Shown here one piece after another: positions 1 through 8,300 of a DNA stretch of 37,983 nt. The notes below the pieces were generated by a model. It was given only the letters and a program-made list of their open reading frames with translations. It made no database searches and was not told where the DNA came from. This DNA comes from Paracoccaceae bacterium (GTDB lineage Bacteria > Pseudomonadota > Alphaproteobacteria > Rhodobacterales > Rhodobacteraceae), in NCBI GenBank assembly GCA_020629115.1, contig JAHDDY010000019.1:21912-59894 (forward strand). Reading direction: 5' to 3'. The translations under genes were made by a program, and so were the position numbers. Every line of letters starts with the position of its first letter. The stretch's first letter is position 1.

Positions 1-818
1 ATGGTTTCATTCGTTCCGCCCATCACTGCGCCATTGTCGTAGGAAAAATCGATACCGGCTCCGAGCATCCCTCCCAAGCGAACCATGCAAGCAGACGCTT
101 TCTCCCCATTTCTATAGATCGTTGCAGAGAAAGCATCATCGCCGTTCTTGCGAAAACGTGTGCTGATTCCGTCGTTCCGCTTCTCCAACTCGGCCAACGA
201 TCCTTCGAAATAGCGGGCCATGTATTCGAACGATTCGTAAAGGAAGTCATCCTTATCCGCCTGACTGAAAATCTTCTTCAGGCGCAGATTGGAAGAGCGC
301 GGTAAGGCAAATTCCCGGCGGATAGTCTCCGCTGTATCCACATTTCGTGAAGGCGGAAGAGTTTTAGGCTCCCCTTTGCCCATGTCCTCGATTACGCGAC
401 GAATGGACTGCGTAACGTCCAGAAAGGCTTCGTCCCTGTCAGGCCATCGGGTAATGGCACGACCGTCCGTGGGCGTTGCCAGATACTGGCTCAGTTCGGT
501 CTGCTTCCATTCACAGGGACGCAGGATCACCGCGATTGCCCGCGCCTCACCACTGGAATGCCGTTCCAGTGCGCGCGTCATCTCGATGCCGAAACAATAA
601 GATGATGCCAAGAAATCGGAACTTATCAGCAGGAGAATGACATCTGCCGTATCAATTTCTTCCCGGATCGTGTGGTCGAAATTATCCCCGGGCAGCAGTC
701 GTCGATCCTGCCATATCTCGACTGAACCCTGGTTCTTTAGATAAGCCAGATGAACTTCCAGTTCACTGCGAAGGTCTTCGTCTTTATGGGAGTAGGAAAT
801 GAATACTCGGGCAGCCAT
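1..818 (-). CDS. TIR-domain protein, 3' end cut off by window edge
   Basis: I translated this frame by hand. It stays open from an ATG at 818 to the left edge, giving 272 residues without a stop. Residues 1-145 form a bacterial TIR domain: FISYSHKDEDL at 6-16 (box 1), the BB-loop region WQDRRLLPGD at 36-45, a hydrophobic strand ILLLISSDFL at 61-70, and SSYCFGIEM at 72-80, where E79 is the candidate NADase glutamate. A conserved tail ILRPCEW (98-104) and WPDRDEAFLDV (125-135) is typical of stand-alone bacterial TIR proteins. After a linker (about 145-180), residues 185-272 form a second region I cannot name. TIR domains commonly cleave NAD or make signal nucleotides in antiphage immunity; that role here is inference. 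An in-frame stop (834-836) precedes the first ATG, so the start is firm. The upstream GAGAG is a weak ribosome site. GC is clearly lower than in the neighbours, which suggests acquisition. Confidence 0.88.
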   Translation of the reverse strand, partial: MAARVFISYSHKDEDLRSELEVHLAYLKNQGSVEIWQDRRLLPGDNFDHTIREEIDTADVILLLISSDFLASSYCFGIEMTRALERHSSGEARAIAVILRPCEWKQTELSQYLATPTDGRAITRWPDRDEAFLDVTQSIRRVIEDMGKGEPKTLPPSRNVDTAETIRREFALPRSSNLRLKKIFSQADKDDFLYESFEYMARYFEGSLAELEKRNDGISTRFRKNGDDAFSATIYRNGEKASACMVRLGGMLGAGIDFSYDNGAVMGGTNET

Positions 819-896
819 GGCTCTCGGTCTTTCTCAAAATACCTTGTGACGTGCAGCCATATAACATGCACTCATGTGGTGCCAGCCTCGACCTGT

Positions 897-1994
897 TTAT
901 GCGTCGATCCTTTCATACCGCGCCCGCGCCAGCCAGTCCGGCGCGATCTCGACGCCCCAGCCGGGGGCGTCCGTCACCGTCGCGTGGCCGTCCTCGATGG
1001 CGTAGGGGCTTTCGACGAACAAGCCCTCCTGCCACGGGTAGTAGTCCGGGCCTTCGATGGAGAATTCGAGATACTTTCCCGCGTTCGGGATGGCGCGCAG
1101 GAGGTGCATGGTGAAGAGCGTGACCATCGACAGGTTCGCGCAGTGTGGCGTGACCGGCAGGCCCGCCTCCGCCGCCATGCGGCAGACGCGCAGGGTGCGG
1201 GCTATGCCGCCCAGATACAGGATGTCGGGCTGCACGATATCCACCGCCCGCATCCCGATCATCCGCCGCCAGGTGGGCAGGTCGCAATCCTGTTCGCCCC
1301 CCGTCACGTCGATGTCGAGCGCCTCCGCGACCGCCCGGGTCTGCTCCAGCTCCCAGTAGGGGCAGGGTTCCTCGTAGTGGCAATAGCCCTCGCCCTCCAG
1401 CATCCGCCCGACCTCGATGGCCCGGGGCGGGGCGTAGCAGGAGTTCGCGTCGATCAGCAGGTCGGCATCGGGCAGCGCGGCGCGCATCGCGGGGACGATC
1501 GCCTCCGTCCGCCCCGGCCATTCGTCGCGGCCCCGGCCCACCTCCGCCCCCGCGCGGACCTTGAAGGCGGTGAAGCCGCGTTCGCCGGCGAAGCGGACCA
1601 TCCGCGCGGCCTCGTCCTCGGGGGTTATGTCGCGCCTCATCGAGGAGGCGTAGGCCCGCACCCGCCCCGGCGAACCGCCCAGCAGCGTGGCCACCGGCAC
1701 GCCCGCGCGCCGGGCGCGCAGGTCCCAGACGGCCGTATCGACCCCGGCCATGGCGCGGCGCAGGTAGGAGCCGGGGAACTTGTGCTCGCGCTCCGTCACC
1801 AGATCGAGCGCGTCGTCCAGATCGGCGATATCCCGGCCCAGCATCCACGAGGCGACCTGCCGATGCAGGACCGTGCAGGCGATATCGGCATTGTAGGTCG
1901 ATACCTGCCCCCACCCCTGCGCGCCGTCCTCGTCGGTCACGCGGACGAAGCCGACATCCTCGGTGGTGAAGGTCTCGATGGCGCGCAGGATCAT
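897..1994 (-). CDS. Mandelate racemase/muconate lactonizing enzyme family protein (enolase superfamily)
   Basis: A 365-residue enzyme with the two-domain enolase-superfamily layout: an N-terminal capping domain (about 1-115) and a TIM barrel (about 120-345). The visible catalytic set is K145-V-R147 on the second barrel strand, metal ligands D182, E208 and E234 (in LLIDAN, HYEEP and TGGE), D257 and H284 (in QPD and TPHC), and E310. A Lys on one face and a His-Asp pair on the other is the mandelate racemase subgroup pattern. Members abstract a proton alpha to a carboxylate, as sugar-acid dehydratases or racemases, using Mg2+. The substrate cannot be read from sequence. The gene lies downstream of a GMC oxidoreductase on the same strand, separated by a palindromic repeat, so a shared catabolic role with it is possible. 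The length is normal for the family. Confidence 0.9.
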   Translation of the reverse strand: MILRAIETFTTEDVGFVRVTDEDGAQGWGQVSTYNADIACTVLHRQVASWMLGRDIADLDDALDLVTEREHKFPGSYLRRAMAGVDTAVWDLRARRAGVPVATLLGGSPGRVRAYASSMRRDITPEDEAARMVRFAGERGFTAFKVRAGAEVGRGRDEWPGRTEAIVPAMRAALPDADLLIDANSCYAPPRAIEVGRMLEGEGYCHYEEPCPYWELEQTRAVAEALDIDVTGGEQDCDLPTWRRMIGMRAVDIVQPDILYLGGIARTLRVCRMAAEAGLPVTPHCANLSMVTLFTMHLLRAIPNAGKYLEFSIEGPDYYPWQEGLFVESPYAIEDGHATVTDAPGWGVEIAPDWLARARYERIDA

Positions 1995-2017
1995 CGCGTG
2001 GATATCGCTGAATTTTC

Positions 2018-2102
2018 GTCATCGCCCGGCCTGACCGGGCGATCCAGGGCGGCAAGCGCCGTACCTGATCCCCTGGATTGCCCGGTCGAGCCGGGCAATG
2101 AC
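2018..2102. repeat. REP-like palindromic element with 32-bp inverted arms
   Basis: The arms at 2018-2049 and 2071-2102 are reverse complements with 28 of 32 matches, separated by 21 bases. Each arm is itself a short palindrome: GCCCGG, a 5-base loop, CCGGGC. The element fills most of the 121-base gap between the GMC oxidoreductase and the enolase-superfamily gene. Paired palindromes of this kind are scattered in many alphaproteobacterial genomes. In RNA it would fold into a long hairpin, so it may also attenuate or terminate transcription between the two genes. Confidence 0.8.
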
Positions 2103-2115
2103 ATTCCATACAAGA

Positions 2116-3729
2116 TCACCGCGCATCCTCCAGGATCAGGTCCGACGCCCGCTCGCCGACCATGATGGCCGGGGCGTTGGTGTTGCCGCTGGGGATGGCG
2201 GGGAAGATGGAGGCGTCCGCCACGCGCAGGCCCGCCACCCCGCGCACGCGCAGGCGTTCGTCCACGACCGATGCCGCGTCGGTCCCCATGCGGCAGGTGC
2301 CGCAGGGGTGGAACACCGTCCATGCGGCCTTGCGCACATGGGCGAGGATGGCCGCGTCGCCGTCGTCGTCCGGCCCGGGCACGATGCGCCGGTCGATCAC
2401 CCCGCCGAACGCCGCCGTCCCGGCCAGCCGCCGGACGAGACGGGTGCCCGCGATCATCATCCGCCGGTCGTATCCGGTATCGAGGTAGTTGGGATGGATC
2501 TCGGGCGTCGCGGCGGGATCGTCCGGGCGCAGGGCCAGATGGCCCCGGCTGGTGGGGCGGCAGGGGTTGAAGCCCAGCAGGAAGCCGGGGAAGGGGTCGG
2601 GCGACATGAGCGGGCGCGTCCCGGCGGGCGCGCGGGTGTAGCTGACGGGCGAGAAGTAGAGCTGCACGTCCGGCCCGTCCGTCCCGTCCGACACCGTGAC
2701 GAACCCGCCCGCCTGGTTGAGGCTCAGCGCCAGCGGCCCCGTGCGGGTGAGCAGGAAGCGCACCCCCTCGCGCAGCTTGCCATGCCAGGGGCGCAGCATC
2801 TGGTTCATGGTCGGCACGGTCGCGCGGTAGAGGTGGTCGTAGCCGAGATGGTCCTGCAGGTTCCGGCCCGTGCCGGGCGCATCGCGCACCACCCCGATGC
2901 CCGCCGCGTTCAGCGCATCCCCCGGCCCGATGCCCGACAGCATCAGCAGATGCGGCGAGTTCACCGCCCCGCCGGACAGGATCACCTCCCGCCGTGCCCG
3001 GGCCACCCGCGCGGCCCCGCCCCGGCGATAGCGCACCCCCGTCGCGCGCCCGTCGGCGATCTCGACCCGCTCGGCCTGCGCGCCGGTCAGGATGCGCAGG
3101 TTCGGACGCCTGCGCGCCGGGCGCAGGTAGCTGCGCGCCGCGCTCGCCCGCCAGCCGCCCCGCGTCGTGATCTGGTAGAGCGCCGCGCCCTCCATCGACG
3201 CGCCGTTATAGTCCGCCGCCAGCCCCAGCCCCGCCTCGACCGCCGCGTCGAGATAGGTGTCGCAGAGCGGATGCACGGTGCCGCCCGTATCGGTCACGCT
3301 CAGCGGCCCGCCCCGCCCGCGCGCCGGATCGTCCCCCGCCCAGTCTTCCATGCGCCGGTAGACCGGCCCGACCGAGGCCCAGTCCCAGCCCGGCACGCGC
3401 CAGTTGTCGAAATCCTTCGGATGCCCGCGCACGTAGACCATGGCGTTGATCGAGCTGGACCCGCCCAGCACCTTGCCGCGCGGCCAGTAGCTGCGCGCGC
3501 CGTCCAGCCCCGGCACCGGCTCGGACGTGTACTTCCAGTTCACCCGCGCGTCGTGATAGATCTTGCCGTACCCCATCGGCATCTGCACCAGGAAGCGCCG
3601 GTCCGACCCGCCCGCCTCCAGCAGCAGCACGGTGTGGCGCCCATCCTCGCTCAGCCGCGCGGCCAGGGCGCAGCCCGCCGACCCGGCCCCGACGACGATG
3701 AAATCGTAGGTCTCGTCCACCTGTCGCAC
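2116..3729 (-). CDS. GMC family FAD-dependent oxidoreductase (choline dehydrogenase-like)
   Basis: A 537-residue flavoenzyme. The FAD Rossmann motif GAGSAG is at 14-19 with the ribose-binding E38, and the GMC signature GGSSSIN is at 89-95. The C-terminal active site has H474 in FHPCGTCRMG and N518 in GNTNAP, the His/Asn pair seen in choline and aryl-alcohol dehydrogenases. Such enzymes oxidise primary alcohols to aldehydes in the cytoplasm and pass electrons to quinone or another acceptor. The length is standard and no signal peptide is visible. BetA itself is usually found with betB and betI, which are absent here, so I keep the general name. The gene is followed on the same strand by an enolase-superfamily enzyme and could supply or receive its substrate (inference). 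Confidence 0.93.
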   Translation of the reverse strand: MRQVDETYDFIVVGAGSAGCALAARLSEDGRHTVLLLEAGGSDRRFLVQMPMGYGKIYHDARVNWKYTSEPVPGLDGARSYWPRGKVLGGSSSINAMVYVRGHPKDFDNWRVPGWDWASVGPVYRRMEDWAGDDPARGRGGPLSVTDTGGTVHPLCDTYLDAAVEAGLGLAADYNGASMEGAALYQITTRGGWRASAARSYLRPARRRPNLRILTGAQAERVEIADGRATGVRYRRGGAARVARARREVILSGGAVNSPHLLMLSGIGPGDALNAAGIGVVRDAPGTGRNLQDHLGYDHLYRATVPTMNQMLRPWHGKLREGVRFLLTRTGPLALSLNQAGGFVTVSDGTDGPDVQLYFSPVSYTRAPAGTRPLMSPDPFPGFLLGFNPCRPTSRGHLALRPDDPAATPEIHPNYLDTGYDRRMMIAGTRLVRRLAGTAAFGGVIDRRIVPGPDDDGDAAILAHVRKAAWTVFHPCGTCRMGTDAASVVDERLRVRGVAGLRVADASIFPAIPSGNTNAPAIMVGERASDLILEDAR

Positions 3730-3736
3730 CCGCGCT

Positions 3737-3765
3737 TTGAAAAATCGTCACAAAGCCATGCTACA
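3737..3765 (+). promoter_or_regulatory. Probable promoter of the acyltransferase gene
   Basis: TTGAAA (3737-3742) and GCTACA (3760-3765) are spaced by exactly 17 bases, close to the alphaproteobacterial housekeeping pattern. They lie in the 81-base gap between the divergent GMC oxidoreductase and acyltransferase genes, 45 bases before the acyltransferase start. No experimental support. Confidence 0.45.
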
Positions 3766-3810
3766 GGCGCGGCCACCTGTCCAGCGATGCCGCGAGAGGA
3801 GCCGCCCGCC

Positions 3811-4662
3811 ATGTCCGCCACGTCCGAAATCAGCTACGCCTGGGCCGGCCGGACCCGACCCGCCCGCGCGCTCATCCGCGCCATCGAGAACCTGACAGGC
3901 CGCCATCGGCTCATCCGCATGGCGCTGGGCTACGAGGAGGAGGTGGCGGCGGGGCGCGACTTCTGGGAAGTGATGCAGGACCGCTACCGCGTGCGGCTCG
4001 ACATCGTGGAGGGCGAGGCGGGGCATATCCCCGCGGACGGGCCGGTCGTCGTGGTCGCGAATCATCCCTTCGGCATCCTCGACGGGCTGGCCATGGGGCG
4101 GCTCCTGTCGTCCCGGCGGCGGGATTTCAAGATCGTCGCGCACAGCGTCTTTCGCCGCGCGCCGGAGGTGGAGGCGCACCTCCTGCCCATCGACTTCGCC
4201 GAGACGCGCGAGGCCCGCGCGCTGAACCTGGAGACACGGCGCGAGGCGCTGCGGTTCCTTGATGCGGGCGGGGCGGTGATGATCTTTCCGGGGGGCAGCG
4301 TCTCGACCGCGCGCACGCCCTTCGGCGCGCCCGTCGATCCGCGCTGGAAGAACTTCACCGCGAAGCTCGCCCTGCATCCCGGCGCGCGGGTCGTGCCGGT
4401 CCATTTCGAGGGGCGCAACACGCGGCTCTTCCAGGCCGTGACCCATGTCAGTCAGACCCTGCGCGTCGCCCTCCTGATCAACGAGTTCCGCATCGCCCGC
4501 GCGCGGCCCGTGCGCCTGCGCATCGGCGCGCCGCTTCCGCGCAAGGGGATCGAGGCGCGGCGCGGGAATGCGGTGGCGCTGATGGACTACCTGCGCGCCA
4601 GCGTCTACGGCCTCTCGGGCGAGCCGTTCGAGCATCTGGGCTACGGCTGGAACGGGGAGTAG
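3811..4662 (+). CDS. Lysophospholipid acyltransferase family protein (PlsC-like)
   Basis: A 283-residue protein with an acyltransferase core. Motif I is ANHPFGILDG around N84-H85-D91, and a second motif FPGGSVS at 158-164 sits where PlsC proteins have FPEG. The spacing from His to Asp is one residue longer than the classical HX4D, and the FPEG glutamate is replaced by Gly. Both features recur in the hemolysin-like or ornithine-lipid-type branch rather than in classical PlsC. The likely reaction is acyl transfer to a lipid or lyso-lipid at the inner membrane. I chose the ATG at 3811 because GAGAGGA lies 10 bases upstream; an ATG at 3787 has no such site. No membrane segment is obvious. The exact acceptor is unknown. 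Confidence 0.8.
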   Translation: MSATSEISYAWAGRTRPARALIRAIENLTGRHRLIRMALGYEEEVAAGRDFWEVMQDRYRVRLDIVEGEAGHIPADGPVVVVANHPFGILDGLAMGRLLSSRRRDFKIVAHSVFRRAPEVEAHLLPIDFAETREARALNLETRREALRFLDAGGAVMIFPGGSVSTARTPFGAPVDPRWKNFTAKLALHPGARVVPVHFEGRNTRLFQAVTHVSQTLRVALLINEFRIARARPVRLRIGAPLPRKGIEARRGNAVALMDYLRASVYGLSGEPFEHLGYGWNGE

Positions 4663-4682
4663 GGGGCGCTATCCTCTTTCCC

Positions 4683-5054
4683 ATGGAACAGATCGCCGCC
4701 GCCCTCGCCGGCCTGCTCGCCTTCGCCGCGCCCGGCGATACGCTCGCCCCTTACGGCTGGCAGGCCCGGCCCATCCTCGTCTTCGCGGACGAGGGCGATG
4801 CGCGGCTGGAACGTCAGCTTGCCGAGTTCGCCGCCGTCGCCGAGGGCCTGCGCGACCGGCGCAATGTGATCCTCGTGGACACGAACGCCGCGTCCGTCCT
4901 GCGGGACCGCTTCGGGCCGGAAGGCTTCACCGTCGTCCTCATCGGTCTCGATGGTGGGGAGAAGGCGCGCGAGCAGGGCGTCGTCTCCGGCACCGTCTTC
5001 GACGCCCGCATCGACGCCATGCCGATGCGGCGGCGGGTGCTGGAGGCGCGGTAG
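4683..5054 (+). CDS. DUF4174 domain-containing protein
   Basis: A 123-residue protein matching the pattern of the DUF4174 family: an N-terminal Trp-Arg-Pro (WQARP, about 26-30) followed by a strand ILVFADEGD, a helix with a Q, a segment rich in Arg/Asp (GLRDRRNVILVD), and a final FTVVLIGLDGGEKAR strand-loop. Many members are exported. Residues 1-16 here are hydrophobic and could be a short or poor signal peptide. The fold resembles thioredoxin-like proteins but no CxxC is present. There is no Shine-Dalgarno sequence before the ATG, and the preceding bases contain GCTATC at 4668-4673, so the mRNA may be leaderless (inference). Function is unknown for the family. Confidence 0.7.
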   Translation: MEQIAAALAGLLAFAAPGDTLAPYGWQARPILVFADEGDARLERQLAEFAAVAEGLRDRRNVILVDTNAASVLRDRFGPEGFTVVLIGLDGGEKAREQGVVSGTVFDARIDAMPMRRRVLEAR

Positions 5055-5082
5055 GATAAGACCATGTACCGACGAGTCCGGC

Positions 5083-5247
5083 TCATATCCCGATTTTCAA
5101 GAATAGAGCTGTTAAGGCATAGAACAGGACGCTAAGCGTTATCAGCCTCTTGAACGGTATCCCGAATACGGGTTCCTGCTTGAATGGTTGAGTAGCCCAG
5201 CAGGCCGTAAAGACTATGGCGACAAAGAAAAATATCAGGCCGAGCAT
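5083..5247 (-). CDS. Small hydrophobic membrane protein (54 aa), hypothetical
   Basis: I found this by reading the minus strand of the 255-base gap between the DUF4174 and RND genes. The ORF starts at ATG 5247, which is the first start after an in-frame stop at 5260-5262, and ends with TGA at 5083. The product has two predicted membrane helices (about 3-17 and 36-50), separated by a polar loop holding the only Lys/Arg-rich stretch (PFKR at 31-34). GC is lower than in neighbouring genes. No strong ribosome site is visible, so expression is uncertain. I recognise no family. It lies downstream of the RND permease on the same strand, 62 bases after its stop. Confidence 0.45.
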   Translation of the reverse strand: MLGLIFFFVAIVFTACWATQPFKQEPVFGIPFKRLITLSVLFYALTALFLKIGI

Positions 5248-5309
5248 TTGCGAAGCCCGTCAGTGCTGTAGGGGTGACGCATAGGACGTACCTGTATCGC
5301 TCTCTTCCC

Positions 5310-8300
5310 TCACTCCGCTGCATCCCGATACGCCGGGCGCTCCGGCGGCACGTAGCGCGCGGGAACCGTCGCCGCGTACTTGTGCGCCAGCACCTGCCTG
5401 CGGCTGGGTCGCCGGCGTCCGTATCCGGTGCGGCGGCGGCGTTCGCGCAACTGCTTGCCGCGCAGGCGGATCATGTGGCGCAGCGAGTTGAGCGCCATGC
5501 GGATATCGTGTTCCACCGCCATCACCGACGGCGTGACCAGAAGCACGAGGACCACCCCGAAACCGAGGCCGAAGGCGAGCGTCACCACGGTCGGCTTGAG
5601 GAACAATGCCTGCCGCGACTGCTCGAACAACAGCGGCGTCAGACCGCCCACGGTGGTCAGCGTCGTCAGCACCACCGCGCGCAGGCGCTCCGTCGCGCCG
5701 TCGACGATGGAGGGGATGCGTCCGCGCGTCTCGGCATGCTCGTCGATGGTGGTCACGAGGACGATGGAATCGTTGATGATGATGCCGGACATGCCGATCA
5801 GCCCCACCACCGAGAACATCGACAGCGACAGCCCCATCCAGTGATGCCCCCAGATCGCGCCGATCAGGCCGAAGGGGATGACGAGCATCACCACGAGGGG
5901 CCGCGTCCAGGATGCGAAGACCCAGGCGAGGGTGAGGTAGATGCCCGCGAGGCACCCCACGAAGCCGATCAGCGCGTCCGACAGGAACTGCCGCTCATCC
6001 TCCGCCGCGCCCGCCGTGACGTAGGAGACGCCGTATTCGGCGGCGATGGACGGCAGGATCGCGCCCTCCATCACGTCGTAGACGGCGGCCTGCATCCCCG
6101 GCGCGTCGTCGATCTCGCCGGTCACGCTGGCCACGCGCAGCCCGTCCTCCCGGATGATGGCGGCAAAACCCTGCCGCGAGCGGATCTCCACGATCTCGCC
6201 CAGCGTCACGATGGCGCCGTTCGGCGCGCGCAGGCGTGCCGTCTCCAGATAGTCCGCGCCGATCTCGCCCTCGGGCGGCTCGACGCGCACCGTCACCTGC
6301 CGCGCGTCGCGGGCGAATTCGGCGGCGTCGATGCCGGTCAGGCGCGCGCGCAATTCGCGGCCCAGCCCCTGCGTCGTGAAGCCCAGCGCCTCGCCGCGCG
6401 GGGTCAGCGTCAGGACCAGCTCCACCTTGTCGTAGACGAGGCTGTCGTCGAGGCCCGACACGCCCTCGACATCCGACAATCCCGCCTTGAGCGCCTCGGA
6501 CGCGGCCTTGAGCGTCGGGGCGTCCGCGCCGGTGAACTTCACGTCGATGGCGTCGCCCCCCGGCCCGGCCCGGGCCGAGCGCAGGGAGAACAGCTCGACC
6601 TTCGGATCGACCACGATCTCGTCGTCCCAGTCCGCCTGGAACTTGTACGACGAATAGGGCCGCTGGTCCGCGTCGATCAGCGCGGCCTGGAACCCGCCGA
6701 TCAGGTCTTTCGGCTTGTTGTCGCCGCCCGAGAAGCGCCAGCCGACCGTGTCCCCCAGCCGCGCCGAGGAGAAGTCGACCGGCGCGCGACCGTATTCCTC
6801 CGCGTAGCGCGCGTTGACCACCTCCAGCGCGCGGTTCATCTCGTTCAGCATGGCGAGGGTGTCCGCGCGCGTCGCGCCGGACTGCATGATGACGTTGGCC
6901 GAGATGGTCCCCTGCTCGGGGCGAGAGAAGAACTCCCACCGCACGGTGCCGTCGACCAGCAGCGAGACGGACCACAGCAGCAGCGAGATGGCCCCTGCGA
7001 TGGTGACGTAGCGCAGGCGCACTACCAGCGCGATGAAGGGGCGGAACAGCGTGTCGCGCACCCAGAGGAAGCCGCGGTTGAACTGACGGCTGGGCCAGTC
7101 GTACCAGGGCGATGCGTTCCTCGCGCTCAGGGCGTGGCGCATGTGGGCGGGCAGGATGAGGAAGCTCTCGATCAGGCTGGCGATGATGACCGCCGTGACG
7201 ACAAAGGGAATCGCCGCGATCAGCGAGCCGAACCGACCCCCCACCGCGACCAGACCGGCAAAGGCGATGACGGTGGTGATCGACGCGCTGACCACCGGGG
7301 ACGCCATGCGCCGCGCCGCATTGGCCGCCGCCGCCGAGGGCGAGAACCCCTTGCGCCGCAGCGTGTCGGCGTGTTCGCCCACCACGATGGCGTCGTCCAC
7401 GATGATGCCGAGGCTGATGATCAGGGCGAACATCGAGATCATGTTCAGCGTCTGGCCGCTGAAATACATGATGCCCAGCGTCATGGCGATGGAGATGGGG
7501 ATGCCCGCCGCCACCCAGAACGCCGTGCGCGCCGACAGGAACAGGAACAGGAGGATCAGCACCAGCGCCAGCCCGCTCAGGCCGTTGCGGATCAGCATGT
7601 TCAGCCGGTCGGCGATCGGCTCGGCGCGCGAGCGTCCGGTGACGATCTCGACCCCCGCCGGGAGGCTGGCGCGCATGTCCTCGACCACCCGGTCCACGGC
7701 GGCCTGCACCTCCAGCGCGTCGCCCGAGGCCGAGCGCTGGGCGCTGACGAGGATGGAGGGCATCCCGTTGCGGAAGATCTGCACCGCATCGCGGAAGCCC
7801 GCATCCTCGATGGTCGCCACGTCGCGCAACGTGAGCTGCGTGCCGTCGGGCAGGGTGCGGATGGGCGTCGCGCCGATCTCGGGGATCGAGCGCCGGTCCT
7901 CGCCCGCGCGCACCCGCTGCGAGCGCGCGTCCACGTCGCCCGAGGGCACGCCGGTCACCCGCGCGGTCACGGCGTCGGCCACCTCCGTCAGGGTCAGGTC
8001 GTGGCGCAGCAGGGATTCGGTCGAGGGCTGGACGGTGATGACGGTCTCGGGGATGCCGGACACGGCGGTCTGCGATACCCCCGCCTGGAAGAGCCGCGCG
8101 ATCAGCTCGTCCGCGTAGGCGGCGAGCCGGTCGATGCCCACCTCGCCGGACAGGGCGATATCGACCACCCGGTCGCGGAAGACGCCGCGCGTCACCGTCG
8201 GGTCCTCGATCTCGTCGGGCAGGGTGCTGGCCGCGTCGACGGCGGCCTGCACGTCGTCGGCGGCCTGGCCCATGTCGTAGCCGTCCTCGAAGGTCAGCAC

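Noticed and set aside
23-600. Two short frames (23-250 minus, 289-600 plus) near the left edge
   Set aside because: Both overlap the TIR gene in other frames; the TIR frame carries recognisable motifs across the whole stretch and these do not.
830-896. A sigma-54-like TGGCAC...GC signal upstream of the TIR gene (minus strand)
   Set aside because: The spacing between the GG and GC elements is 12 bases instead of the required 10.
2098-3810. Long plus-strand reading frame in front of the acyltransferase, opposite the GMC oxidoreductase
   Set aside because: It is the GC-driven antisense shadow of the GMC gene, rich in Arg, Pro, Ala and His with no family match; the acyltransferase starts at 3811 with its own ribosome site.
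5132-5323. 63-residue minus-strand frame in the DUF4174-RND gap
   Set aside because: It overlaps the end of the RND gene and lacks hydrophobic pattern or homology; the 54-residue membrane ORF at 5083-5247 in another frame is the better candidate.
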